Translations under genes and position numbers: made by a program
Notes under the pieces: generated by a model
What the model was told of the DNA's origin: nothing
The model's database searches: none
The model's input: the letters and a program-made list of their open reading frames with translations, nothing else
In this document: piece after piece, positions 6,758 to 14,383 of the stretch
Position numbering within the stretch: the stretch's first letter is position 1
Layout: every line of letters begins with the position of its first letter
Origin: CAYHIW01 sp964356745
GTDB taxonomy: Bacteria; Patescibacteriota; Microgenomatia; UBA1406; GWC2-37-13
DNA: 29,232 bases
NCBI GenBank assembly: GCA_964356745.1
Contig: CAYHIW010000003.1
Span: 1 to 29,232 of the forward strand
Direction of reading: 5' to 3'

Positions 6758-7974
6758 TTTGTTGAAGATAACTCACCTGTTTTTACTTCTGTTTGATCGC
6801 TGGTTTTCATGTTTTTTAATTTTATGGTTCCTTTCTTGACTTCTTCTGGACCGATGATTGCAACGTATGGAATACTATTCCGATCTGCGTACTTAAGTTG
6901 TTTGTCGAGTTTCTTATCTGTTGACGGATATAGTTCTGCCGAGATACCCGAACCTCGTAGGTTCGTAAGGGCTGTGATGGATTCTTTTAAAGTGGTTTCA
7001 TCAAAAACCGTAACTAAGACTTTTGTTTTTTTCGGACTCAGTTTAGGTAGTAGATTTTTATCTTTGAGATATTCCAAAAGCACGACGTCTGAAACTGCAA
7101 ATCCAACACCAGATATTTTTGCATTTGGATTATAGTCGGCGACAAGGTTGTCATAACGTCCCCCACCTATCAATGTGGTTCTCCCAGTTTCTCCCTTTTT
7201 CTTTATTTCAAATACGAGACCTGTATAGTAATCAAGTCCTCTTACTACTTTTAGATCAATCATGCAAAAGTTTGAGATACCATATTGATTGAGAAGATTA
7301 AATAGCTTTTCAAAATAAGGATCACTTTCTGGTTCTACTTTTTCGCTTACGATTTTTTCGACAGTACTATCGAGGGATTTGTCATTTTTATCCAAACGGT
7401 CGATTTGGGTGAGAACTTCAGCGAAGCTGTCTTTAGAGACCTTTGCTTCTGTCAGTTTTTTTTCCATGAACCTTCGAGAGTTAATCGAAACTTGAAAGTC
7501 ATCCGTGGAAAAACCAAGCGCTTTGAGAATGGCAACTGCGGTTGAGAGTATTTCGACGTCCGCGAGTAGTTCGTCCCCTCCTAAAATGTCATAATCTGCT
7601 TGGTAGAATTCTCTACTTCTTCCTTTTTGAGGAGCTTCGTAACGATATCTAAGTCCAAGATTAAAATACTTAAGCGGAAATATTAATTCTCCTGATTTTT
7701 GAGCAATCATACGGGCAAGTGACGGAGTCATTTCGGGTCGGAGAATCCACTGTTCGTCAGAATCTTTTCCTTTCACTTGAAATGTTTGACGTTCGATCAG
7801 TTCCTTGGAAGTTTTGTTTGTGTATAAATCCACAGGTTCAACAACGGGCCCTTCGTATTCTTCGTAGCCGAACAAATTGGCGATTTCTCTAAGTTTGTCG
7901 AATACGAAGTTTTGCGAAGCCTTATCTTGTGGATATAGGTCTCTAAAGCCGCGAAGCGGCTGTAACGTCTTCAT
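6745..7974 (-). CDS. hisS: histidyl-tRNA synthetase
   Basis: This class II synthetase charges tRNA-His. The 409-residue protein starts with PLRGFRDLYP and carries motif 2 (RYRYEAPQKGRSREFYQADYD), the histidine-specific RGLDYYTG, and motif 3 within the GGGRYDNL to GVGFAVS region. A C-terminal anticodon-binding domain begins near residue 315. The ATG at 7974 is the only start that keeps the conserved N-terminus. The last codons and the stop lie inside a 7-nt period array, so the extreme C-terminus (NFEF) appears to be repeat-derived. It follows ctpA by 11 nt with an extended -10 box between. Confidence 0.96.
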   Translation of the reverse strand: MKTLQPLRGFRDLYPQDKASQNFVFDKLREIANLFGYEEYEGPVVEPVDLYTNKTSKELIERQTFQVKGKDSDEQWILRPEMTPSLARMIAQKSGELIFPLKYFNLGLRYRYEAPQKGRSREFYQADYDILGGDELLADVEILSTAVAILKALGFSTDDFQVSINSRRFMEKKLTEAKVSKDSFAEVLTQIDRLDKNDKSLDSTVEKIVSEKVEPESDPYFEKLFNLLNQYGISNFCMIDLKVVRGLDYYTGLVFEIKKKGETGRTTLIGGGRYDNLVADYNPNAKISGVGFAVSDVVLLEYLKDKNLLPKLSPKKTKVLVTVFDETTLKESITALTNLRGSGISAELYPSTDKKLDKQLKYADRNSIPYVAIIGPEEVKKGTIKLKNMKTSDQTEVKTGELSSTNFEF

Positions 7975-7984
7975 ACTGAATCAA

Positions 7985-7993
7985 ATTATAGCA
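7985..7993 (-). promoter_or_regulatory. extended -10 element upstream of hisS
   Basis: TGCTATAAT on the minus strand overlaps the ctpA stop codon and ends 10 nt before the hisS ATG, so hisS could be transcribed separately with a leader of only a few bases. No convincing -35 box was seen. Confidence 0.45.
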
Positions 7994-9194
7994 GAAGAAG
8001 GGTCTGGATTGCTTTTTCAAGCTGTTGGTCCTTTTCTTTTGTGAGGGTATTTTCTTTGTCTACGGTATTTACCACTGTGATGTCTGGAGTAATTCCCGTT
8101 CCATTAATCCATACGTTATTTGGCAAAATCCACTTAGCAACCGTTACGTGAAGTCCTGCTCCGTCTTTAAGATCAAGAGCTTCTTGCACAGATCCTTTAC
8201 CAAATGATTTTTCTCCAATTACCTGAGCCCGTTTATACTGTTGCAAAGTGCCTGATAAAATTTCAGACGCAGATGCAGAGCCTTTATTGATAAGCATAAC
8301 GAGCGGGATGTCGAGAAGCTCTCCTTTTTTGCTTGCGTAATATGCCTTTTTTTCTGAGGTTGTTGATTCTTGAGTTACAATGAGCTTGTCTTCTGTCACA
8401 AACTCAGAGGCTAGATAAACAGAGCTATCCAAAAATCCACCAGGATTATCTCGTAAATCAAGAACGAGTCCTTTGATTGTTTTGTTTTGCCACTTTATTT
8501 TTACTTGAGCGACCGCTTCGTCCCACTCTTGGTTTGTGTTTTCACCAAACTGATTGAGTTTTATATAGGCGTAATCTTTTTCAAAGTTAAGCTCAACAGA
8601 CTTTACTTTGATAGCATCTCTCATTATGGAAATGTCAGTTTCTTTTCCATCTCTTTCAACAGTTAACACAACAGTCGTTCCCTTTTTACCTCGTATCTTT
8701 GAGACTGCTTGTGGAAGTGTCCAGTTTTTTGTTGATTTACCATCAACTTTATTTATAAGATCCCCCGCTCTAATTCCTGCTTTTTCGGCAGGCGAATCTT
8801 TTATGGGCGCAATGACCGTTATCCTTTTGTTTTTTAAACCAAGTTGAGCGCCAATTCCTTCAAATAATCCACCAAGATCATTTTTTGACTGTTTGTTCTC
8901 GTCAGGAGTTAAGAAAAATGTGTATGGGTCGTCGATTGTATCGACCATTCCCTTAATCGAACCATAGTACATTTTTTGAGAATCAATTTTGGTTTTATCT
9001 ATATACTTTTCACTTAGTTTTTCATAGGCTTGCCAATAGAGATCGAAATTCTGATTTTTTAATGCGGTGTTATTTGCCGTAGTTGTTTGATTTCCATTGA
9101 ACTCTCCTAGTTTGTAGCCGCTACCAAATACAAGTAAAAGAAGTGAGATTGCAAATAGCCAGTTGGTGAGGGAGCGTTTGTTCATGATAGTCAT
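7986..9194 (-). CDS. ctpA: C-terminal processing peptidase, S41 family
   Basis: This is an envelope serine protease that trims or degrades proteins from their C-termini. Residues 11-27 form one membrane anchor, so the body probably lies outside the membrane. A PDZ domain spans about 105-190 (GGLFEGIGAQL through AGIRAGDLINKVDG). The S41 core follows with LDLRDNPGG near 246. The Ser308 (SASASE) and Lys333 (FGKGSVQ) dyad has the 25-residue spacing of known members. The start at 9194 overlaps the preceding stop as ATGA, supporting coupling; an internal Met three codons on is the alternative. A specific substrate cannot be inferred. Confidence 0.93.
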   Translation of the reverse strand: MTIMNKRSLTNWLFAISLLLLVFGSGYKLGEFNGNQTTTANNTALKNQNFDLYWQAYEKLSEKYIDKTKIDSQKMYYGSIKGMVDTIDDPYTFFLTPDENKQSKNDLGGLFEGIGAQLGLKNKRITVIAPIKDSPAEKAGIRAGDLINKVDGKSTKNWTLPQAVSKIRGKKGTTVVLTVERDGKETDISIMRDAIKVKSVELNFEKDYAYIKLNQFGENTNQEWDEAVAQVKIKWQNKTIKGLVLDLRDNPGGFLDSSVYLASEFVTEDKLIVTQESTTSEKKAYYASKKGELLDIPLVMLINKGSASASEILSGTLQQYKRAQVIGEKSFGKGSVQEALDLKDGAGLHVTVAKWILPNNVWINGTGITPDITVVNTVDKENTLTKEKDQQLEKAIQTLLLL

Positions 9195-9910
9195 TCGTAA
9201 GAATATATTGTATTACTTTTCTTATCTATGATGCAATATTTAAAGTGTTCTTTAGCAAGTTCTTGAAAAATTGTTTTGCTCGCCATCCACGCAGCATTAA
9301 ATGTTACATCTTCTGGAAGTGACTCGATAGTTACGAATCCATCTGCTCCCATCACTTCGAGTTTTGAAGCATCATATGACGTGATGGATGGTAAGAAAAG
9401 TACCTTGTCATTAACGTTTTCTTCTTTAAGCTTCGGGAGATCTTCTTCTTTTACAAAATAAATTTCTCCACCAAATGTACTATTTGCTTGTTTGATTGGG
9501 TAGTGAGTTTCCTTTTCAACCTTAAGCGTAATTACATTGTTCGCAATATCTTGAATCATCCCCATAAAAAAAGATTCGTCATTATCGTCTCGATTATCTT
9601 TGGTTTCAAGAGCGATACTTCCATCTTCGTGACTGATTTCCTTAATAACTCCATCAACTTCACTTACGTAATAGCGATTTTTCAACAGAGATTTTTTCTC
9701 TGCGATAATATCTCCTTTATGAATAGTATCGCCGACGACCTTATTAAGGTGCATGAATATTTTTTTTGGAGATATTTTTAAAGTGTGAGCAACATTAATT
9801 CTGATCAGTTTTGTTTCTTGTTTGATCTGAAGAGGAGTAGAGAGGTCTACATTATCTCCTTTTTTAATCAAAACATTATCGGTATCGTTCAGGGTAAACT
9901 GAATGGTCAT
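9191..9910 (-). CDS. unrecognised 239-aa protein, possible barrel-sandwich domain
   Basis: I do not recognise this protein. It has no signal peptide or membrane segment. Residues 15-105 hold repeated short beta-like stretches with glycine turns (IKKGDNVDLSTPL, VGDTIHKGDIIAEK, SEVDGVIKEISHEDG), reminiscent of barrel-sandwich (biotinyl/lipoyl-like) domains; that is inference from pattern only. The second half has a FLPSITSYDASKLEVMGADGFVT segment and a helical end. The gene overlaps the start of ctpA by 4 nt (ATGA), so the two products may work together. A TATAAT box at 9919-9924 ends 8 nt before the ATG. Confidence 0.8.
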   Translation of the reverse strand: MTIQFTLNDTDNVLIKKGDNVDLSTPLQIKQETKLIRINVAHTLKISPKKIFMHLNKVVGDTIHKGDIIAEKKSLLKNRYYVSEVDGVIKEISHEDGSIALETKDNRDDNDESFFMGMIQDIANNVITLKVEKETHYPIKQANSTFGGEIYFVKEEDLPKLKEENVNDKVLFLPSITSYDASKLEVMGADGFVTIESLPEDVTFNAAWMASKTIFQELAKEHFKYCIIDKKSNTIYSYE

Positions 9911-9918
9911 GCATATTC

Positions 9919-9924
9919 ATTATA
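9919..9924 (-). promoter_or_regulatory. -10 box 8 nt before the 239-aa gene
   Basis: TATAAT on the minus strand lies just after the rpsR stop. Transcription would start within 1-2 nt of the ATG at 9910, consistent with a leaderless mRNA. No good -35 match was found. Confidence 0.4.
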
Positions 9925-9930
9925 CATGAG

Positions 9931-10134
9931 TTAATGTTCGTGATGAGCGACATAAGGAAGAAGGGCGAGGAAGCGTGCATACTTGACTGATTTGGTTAGT
10001 TTTCGCTGATGTTTTGCGCAAACATTAGTCTTTAATCTCGACAAGATTTTTTTTCTTGGAGAAATAAATTTAACCAAATTTTCGATGTCCTTAAAATTGG
10101 GTTCTGTTTTAAATTGACAAAAAAAACATTTCAT
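9931..10134 (-). CDS. rpsR: 30S ribosomal protein bS18
   Basis: This small-subunit platform protein pairs with S6. The 67-residue protein has the S18 core (NLVKFISPRKKILSRLKTN, KHQRKLTKSVKYARFLALLPY). Cys3, Cys6, Cys39 and His42 form a C-x2-C...C-x2-H set that fits a zinc-binding version of S18. It ends the conserved rpsF-ssb-rpsR order, 9 nt after ssb. The short length is normal for this family. Confidence 0.95.
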   Translation of the reverse strand: MKCFFCQFKTEPNFKDIENLVKFISPRKKILSRLKTNVCAKHQRKLTKSVKYARFLALLPYVAHHEH

Positions 10135-10143
10135 AGATTTTTA

Positions 10144-10623
10144 TTAGAATGGGATATCATCCGGATTAACTGATTCGTCCTTATTACCTGATGACGTGCT
10201 AGATTCATCAGTTGGGTGTTCGGCTTCGGGAGTAAACTCAGTTTTTTCTTCATGAGTTTCTGTTGTCTCTGTTGATTCAGGTTTCTTTGCCCCGCTAAAT
10301 ACAATAAAGTCATCAAGAATTATTTCTGTGATATTTCGTTGTTGACCATCTTTACCGGTAAAACTTCGATACACAATTCTTCCTTCAAGATAGACTTTTT
10401 TTCCTTTGTTGAGTAGTTTACTGCAAAGTTCTGCAAGTTTATGCCAGGCAATTACTCTATGATACTGAGTTTCCTCTTTTGTTTGACCATCGGCTGTTGT
10501 CCATGATCTGTTTGTCGCAAGACCAAATGTGCAAACTGGTGCACCACTTGGTGTATATTTTAATTCAGGGTCTCTGGTAAGATTGCCGAGTAAAATTACT
10601 TTATTGAGCGATCTGCTTGCCAT
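10144..10623 (-). CDS. ssb: single-stranded DNA-binding protein
   Basis: It coats single-stranded DNA in replication and repair and recruits partners through its C-terminal tip. The OB fold occupies residues 1-112 (LNKVILLGNLTRDPELKYTP, QYHRVIAWHKLAELC, KVYLEGRIVYR). An acidic, Ser/Thr/Glu-rich linker follows, and the protein ends in DDIPF, the canonical interaction tip. The 159 residues are typical. It sits between rpsF and rpsR, 4 nt downstream of rpsF, in the usual S6-SSB-S18 operon. Confidence 0.97.
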   Translation of the reverse strand: MASRSLNKVILLGNLTRDPELKYTPSGAPVCTFGLATNRSWTTADGQTKEETQYHRVIAWHKLAELCSKLLNKGKKVYLEGRIVYRSFTGKDGQQRNITEIILDDFIVFSGAKKPESTETTETHEEKTEFTPEAEHPTDESSTSSGNKDESVNPDDIPF

Positions 10624-10627
10624 ATTC

Positions 10628-10891
10628 TTAGTCTTCTTTTAACAATAAGTATCGTAATACCTTTTCATTATAGCCTAATCTTTTTTTTAATTCAGTTGTT
10701 TTATCAGGATCAATTTCCAACTGCCATTCATAAAAATGGGCAGAAGTCTGCTTTTTAATTGGGTAGTTTAGATTCTTAAGACCTAACGATTGCTCTTTTT
10801 GTACTTTACCAGAAAGAGAGATTACAAGATCTTTAAGTGTTTTAAGCTCCGCTTCGTCATTGAGAAGGAAGACAAAATCGTATTTCATCAT
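10628..10891 (-). CDS. rpsF: 30S ribosomal protein bS6
   Basis: This small-subunit platform protein binds S18. The 87 residues show the S6 beta-alpha-beta fold: the first strand YDFVFLLN, the middle LGLKNLNYPIKKQTSAHFYEWQLEID, and the last helix and strand TTELKKRLGYNEKVLRYLLLK. Two adjacent Met codons (10891 and 10888) are both possible starts. It is the first gene of rpsF-ssb-rpsR and is divergent from the glycosyltransferase gene, with only about 31 nt between start codons. The promoters of both directions must therefore overlap. Confidence 0.92.
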   Translation of the reverse strand: MMKYDFVFLLNDEAELKTLKDLVISLSGKVQKEQSLGLKNLNYPIKKQTSAHFYEWQLEIDPDKTTELKKRLGYNEKVLRYLLLKED

Positions 10892-10906
10892 ACAGTATTA
10901 TGTCTA

Positions 10907-10912
10907 TATAAT
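10907..10912 (+). promoter_or_regulatory. -10 box before the glycosyltransferase gene
   Basis: TATAAT ends 10 nt before the ATG at 10923, so the transcript would have at most about 4 leader bases. The divergent rpsF shares this 31-nt spacer. A TTGACA hexamer on the minus strand (10924-10929) covers the plus-strand start codon and may be the rpsF -35, but its spacing to a -10 is not clean. Confidence 0.4.
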
Positions 10913-10922
10913 AATAGCTACA

Positions 10923-12530
10923 ATGTCAAAAATCAAGCGTATATCCTGGTTTGTAGCCTTAGGACTGGTTCTTTTACTTCTCTTCTACACTCGATTTATT
11001 AACCTCGACTGGGGATTTCCGTTTCCTTTCCATCCCGATGAGAGGAATATGGTCACCGCAATTCAATCCTTGAATTGCGGAATTTCAAATTTCCGCGAGT
11101 GTTTGAATCCTCATTTTTTCGCGTACGGACAGTTTCCTATCTACCTTGCCTCTCTTTTGGTAAACATATTGAAGATAGATGCTACTTTAGCGCTGAGAAT
11201 AATCTCAGTCTTCTCATCAATACTAACCGTAATTGTCTCTCTCAATATTATTAAGTTAATTAAGAATTCGTTCCCTTGGCTTGTTTTCTCAGCATTGATT
11301 TTGATTTTTTCTCCAGGTCTTATTCAGTTTGCGCATTTTGGAACCACCGAGTCGCTCCTCACACTTTTCCTTACATCGCTTATATATGTTTCATTAAAAT
11401 ATTTAAGTTCAAAAACCTCAGCTAATTACTTAACTAAGGTTTCTGGCATTTTATGTGGACTTGCGATCGCAACCAAAATCTCATCAATTATTTTTATTTT
11501 CGTCCCTATTCTCGCTGTTCTAATGCGCCCTATCCAACCCCCGCGGTTGGAATTGGCCTGGTGGGATAGGGTGAAAAGTATTGTTTTTCTAGGTTTCGTA
11601 ACGATCATAGTAGCCATAGTTTTTTCCCCGCATAATATAATTTCATTTCCAGAATTTATTAATTCAATGCGCTATGAATCTTCTGTTGCTCTTGGAAGTC
11701 TTCGGGTTTTTTACACGCGACAGTTTACCGATTCAATCCCCATTATTTTTCAAGCGACAAATATATTTCCTTATGCACTAGGACGGCCTGCCTTTATCTT
11801 ATTTCTCATTGGTTTTTTTGTACTTCCTTACCATAGAAAGATAAACTTTTTGAGACTATCATTTTTACTTTATTTTTTACCTTCTGCTTTTGCTTTTACG
11901 AAATGGACGAGGTTTATGGCACCAATATTTCCTTTAATGTTGATTATAGCGATGTTAGTTGTGCAGCAAACGTATGAGTTTTGTTTGAATACAATTAGCA
12001 ACGTAAAACGAAAAACGAAAAACGAAAAACTACTGCTTTTTGCATTTTGCATTTTGCTCTTTGTAATTATTTATCCTGGAATACGGTTTCTTAAGGTTTA
12101 TCAAAATGAAGACGTTCGATTTCAGGCTTCGAGATGGATGTATCAAAATATTCCGAGCGGTTCTACCATTTTGTCCGAGTCAGGAAATGTGGTCGACATT
12201 CCAATAGATCGTGAAACGTGGAATATAGAACGTAGAACATACAATGTTATTTCGTTTGATTTTTACGATTTAGATTTCAATCCAGCACGTCAAAAAGAAT
12301 TAAGTGAGGTTGTAAAACGAGCTGATTATATTGTTATTCCTTCACGGCGTGTGTTTAGAAGTCATGATAAAAAACAGTTTCCTAAAGTTAACGATTACTA
12401 TTCGAGGTTATTTACAGGTAAGCTTGGTTTTAAGCAAATTGCAGAATTCAAAGTTTTGGATGATGAAAGCGCGGAGGAAACATGGACGGTGTTTGATCAT
12501 CCTATTGTAAGAATTTTCAAACGCATATAA
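10923..12530 (+). CDS. PMT/ArnT-like membrane glycosyltransferase
   Basis: This is a polytopic membrane protein with about ten hydrophobic segments, the first at residues 9-22. A large N-terminal loop begins DWGFPFPFHPDE, whose Asp29 and Asp39-Glu40 match the catalytic acidic motif of lipid-phosphosugar-dependent glycosyltransferases of the PMT/ArnT (GT39/GT83-like) group. The acceptor is unknown. A soluble C-terminal domain starts near residue 400. The ATG at 10923 is chosen over a TTG at 10860 that would run into rpsF; the ATG directly precedes the lysine-rich stretch and first membrane helix. The frame contains a 44-bp palindrome (11528-11571) and three heptanucleotide arrays, all translated in frame. 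Confidence 0.85.
   Translation: MSKIKRISWFVALGLVLLLLFYTRFINLDWGFPFPFHPDERNMVTAIQSLNCGISNFRECLNPHFFAYGQFPIYLASLLVNILKIDATLALRIISVFSSILTVIVSLNIIKLIKNSFPWLVFSALILIFSPGLIQFAHFGTTESLLTLFLTSLIYVSLKYLSSKTSANYLTKVSGILCGLAIATKISSIIFIFVPILAVLMRPIQPPRLELAWWDRVKSIVFLGFVTIIVAIVFSPHNIISFPEFINSMRYESSVALGSLRVFYTRQFTDSIPIIFQATNIFPYALGRPAFILFLIGFFVLPYHRKINFLRLSFLLYFLPSAFAFTKWTRFMAPIFPLMLIIAMLVVQQTYEFCLNTISNVKRKTKNEKLLLFAFCILLFVIIYPGIRFLKVYQNEDVRFQASRWMYQNIPSGSTILSESGNVVDIPIDRETWNIERRTYNVISFDFYDLDFNPARQKELSEVVKRADYIVIPSRRVFRSHDKKQFPKVNDYYSRLFTGKLGFKQIAEFKVLDDESAEETWTVFDHPIVRIFKRI
11528..11571 (+). repeat. GC-rich palindromic element inside the glycosyltransferase frame
   Basis: The outer arms CCCTATCC (11528-11535) and GGATAGGG (11564-11571) are perfect complements. 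The inner arms CCAACC (11534-11539) and GGTTGG (11545-11550) form a second perfect stem. The 44-bp element is GC-rich in an AT-rich gene and encodes RPIQPPRLELAWWDR in a loop between membrane helices. Confidence 0.65.
12005..12065 (+). repeat. two adjacent heptanucleotide arrays in coding sequence
   Basis: AAAACGA occurs three times then AAAACTA (12005-12032). After five bases, TTTTGCA occurs twice, then TTTTGCT and CTTTGTA (12038-12065). Both have a strict 7-nt period. The first encodes a Lys/Arg-rich loop and the second part of a hydrophobic helix. Confidence 0.8.
12211..12245 (+). repeat. degenerate heptanucleotide array in coding sequence
   Basis: Five 7-nt units (GTGAAAC, GTGGAAT, ATAGAAC, GTAGAAC, ATACAAT) lie in phase within the soluble domain of the glycosyltransferase, encoding about RETWNIERRTYN. 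Confidence 0.65.
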
Positions 12531-12531
12531 T
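12526..12531 (+). promoter_or_regulatory. -10 box before the SIMPL gene
   Basis: TATAAT overlaps the glycosyltransferase stop codon and ends 12 nt before the ATG at 12544. A TTGTAA lies 15 bp upstream, a weak -35 with short spacing. Confidence 0.3.
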
Positions 12532-12543
12532 ATACTTATATAT

Positions 12544-13278
12544 ATGAATCAAGGAATGAAGTTGCTACTTGGTACGTTTTTGCTTCTTGTTTTGGTTAAG
12601 CTTCTCAATATTTCGTATCCCATCTCAATAGTAACTACCACGCGTTCGGGTGAACTTTCGGTTGTTGGTGAAGCAAGTCTTGAAGCGGTTCCTGATATAG
12701 CAAACGTTGAAGCAAGTATATCGGTAGTTAATGGAAGATCTACAGAGGAAGTACAAGGAAAAATAAACAGCATTAACAACACCATTCTTAATGAGGTCAA
12801 GAAATTGGGTATTGCTAAGGAAGATGTGCGGACAAGCAACTACTCTATTTATCCAGAGCGTGAATACGCAACCGAATTAAAAGAAGCGGGAATTGGAGGA
12901 TACACTGGGAACGCCTATATTTCTATTAAAGTAAGAAATATAAATAACATTCCAACACTTTTAAATGCGTTGACAAAAGCAGGCGCAAATCAAATTCAAG
13001 GAGTCCGCTACTCAATTGAAAAACCTGAAAAATATAGAGAACAGGTAAGAAACATGGCAATTGCTAATGCAAAAGAACAGGCGCAAAAACTTTCAAAGGC
13101 TCTGGGTATTCGTCTCGGACGCATAACGAATATCATTGAGTCAAATACAGGAGGAAATCCAGTTCCCTATTTTGCGGATAAGGCAACAGGCATGTCTGTT
13201 GGCGGAGTACCAGAAATAAACGTAGAACCAGGAACACAAACGGTTTCTTCAACCGTTACACTTTTCTTTGAAAAGTAG
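12544..13278 (+). CDS. SIMPL domain (DUF541/YggE-like) membrane-anchored protein
   Basis: An N-terminal hydrophobic segment (residues 5-20) acts as signal or anchor, followed by a SIMPL/DUF541 domain from about residue 36. It begins with the family's GELSVVGEASLEAVPDIA strand (usual form xVxGxGxxxxxPDxA), then helical repeats and the closing region with ALGIRLGRITNI and TVSSTVTLFFEK. Family members such as YggE form oligomeric rings outside the cytoplasm; their role is poorly defined, with stress protection proposed. The gene follows the glycosyltransferase by 13 nt in the same direction, so they may share an envelope function. Confidence 0.85.
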   Translation: MNQGMKLLLGTFLLLVLVKLLNISYPISIVTTTRSGELSVVGEASLEAVPDIANVEASISVVNGRSTEEVQGKINSINNTILNEVKKLGIAKEDVRTSNYSIYPEREYATELKEAGIGGYTGNAYISIKVRNINNIPTLLNALTKAGANQIQGVRYSIEKPEKYREQVRNMAIANAKEQAQKLSKALGIRLGRITNIIESNTGGNPVPYFADKATGMSVGGVPEINVEPGTQTVSSTVTLFFEK

Positions 13279-13290
13279 ATCTGGCCTTTC

Positions 13291-13318
13291 TTGACAATCT
13301 AAATATATTCTTTATAAT
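13291..13318 (+). promoter_or_regulatory. consensus sigma70 promoter, leaderless
   Basis: A perfect TTGACA (13291-13296), a 16-bp spacer and a perfect TATAAT (13313-13318) end 7 nt before the ATG at 13326. Transcription should start at or next to the start codon, giving a leaderless mRNA. It is the best-matching promoter in the window. Confidence 0.85.
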
Positions 13319-13325
13319 TTAAGAT

Positions 13326-14378
13326 ATGAAAGAAGAAAGACCCGAAATGTTTGCGCCCTACGATCTGAGCGTATCCGAATACGGAGAATATATACACGAT
13401 ATAAACGAACAAAACATTGCGTATTTGAGAAGATTGTTTGAAGGAGCGCCTCTTGCTCCAACTCAGTGTCTGATCGTTATAGGAAGTGATGGGAAGCTTG
13501 AAAGACACGCTCAATCAAAAACAGATGTCGTTCTTGTTCAAAGAAAGAATGCCGCAAATAATAATGTGGACGATATTACCGCCTGGTTTGAAGGAATTAA
13601 TCCTGGAGAAACGTTTAAATCACAGTTTGATTCGCAACTTTCAGATTCTCTAGAAGTAGTTACGTTAGATGACGACTCTATACGTGCTTCATACGTATAT
13701 CCCGAATTATTTACACAGCCAAGATCGATATATCCAGACAGAGGATTAAACTCGATACATATTGCTGGTAATACCGAGGTACATCTTGACCTGCGAAAGC
13801 AAGTTCTTTTAGAAATGACAGCTAAAGGGAAATCATTTAGATCCATACGAGAAGAAATGAAAAAGCAACTTAGACACTATGAGAGAGCAGCAAAAACTGG
13901 AGCGTACAGAGAAGTGCGTGTGTTTGGGATCGAATTAGGGGGCGGTGAGAATCGCTGTTTTCAGTATTACAATGAAGACCCTAACAGTTATACGGTTGGT
14001 TTTAAAGTACCCTTCTTAAGAAGAATGCAAAGATTTTTAGATATTGCGACAGTTGTTGCAATTAAGGAAGAAATGTTAGGGGTAGATGATGCAGCTAAAA
14101 ACTTGCCAACATCAACGATTCAACGTTTGGAGTACTTTAAAAACATAGGTCTACTTCAAGATCAGGGAGCGGTTGAAGATGTAGAAGATTCTTATTTGTG
14201 GTTTCTTCAACGGTACCATCACGTACAGGAGCTTTATAAACAATTAAGAATTCCCATTGCGTTAAGTTTTGATTTAGATCGGTATAGAATGTTTAGAGAT
14301 ACGATTGGGGAATTTACCAAACATGCGGGGTACGATAGAAAAACGAATTTTTTAACAAAGCGAAGTGTTCTTTCATAA
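13326..14378 (+). CDS. GlnD/DUF294-like nucleotidyltransferase-fold protein
   Basis: No named family is certain. Residues 50-71 read IVIGSDGKLERHAQSKTDVV, close to the G-S-x-G-R-x-E...T-D-Q-D pattern of DUF294/GlnD-type nucleotidyltransferases. Ser54, Lys57, Glu59 and Thr66-Asp67 are present, but the second Asp of the usual D-x-D is Val, so catalysis is doubtful. A later beta strand has EVHLDLRKQ (Asp155), a possible third acidic residue. The remainder is mainly helical with no membrane segment. It has a consensus promoter of its own and is convergent with the amino-acid dehydrogenase gene, the stops being only 5 nt apart. A link to nitrogen or amino-acid sensing is speculative. Confidence 0.6.
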   Translation: MKEERPEMFAPYDLSVSEYGEYIHDINEQNIAYLRRLFEGAPLAPTQCLIVIGSDGKLERHAQSKTDVVLVQRKNAANNNVDDITAWFEGINPGETFKSQFDSQLSDSLEVVTLDDDSIRASYVYPELFTQPRSIYPDRGLNSIHIAGNTEVHLDLRKQVLLEMTAKGKSFRSIREEMKKQLRHYERAAKTGAYREVRVFGIELGGGENRCFQYYNEDPNSYTVGFKVPFLRRMQRFLDIATVVAIKEEMLGVDDAAKNLPTSTIQRLEYFKNIGLLQDQGAVEDVEDSYLWFLQRYHHVQELYKQLRIPIALSFDLDRYRMFRDTIGEFTKHAGYDRKTNFLTKRSVLS

Positions 14379-14383
14379 AAAAC

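Noticed and set aside
10860..10922. TTG start extending the glycosyltransferase upstream
   Set aside because: It would overlap the divergent rpsF coding region and adds residues before a natural start; the ATG at 10923 has a -10 box 10 nt upstream.
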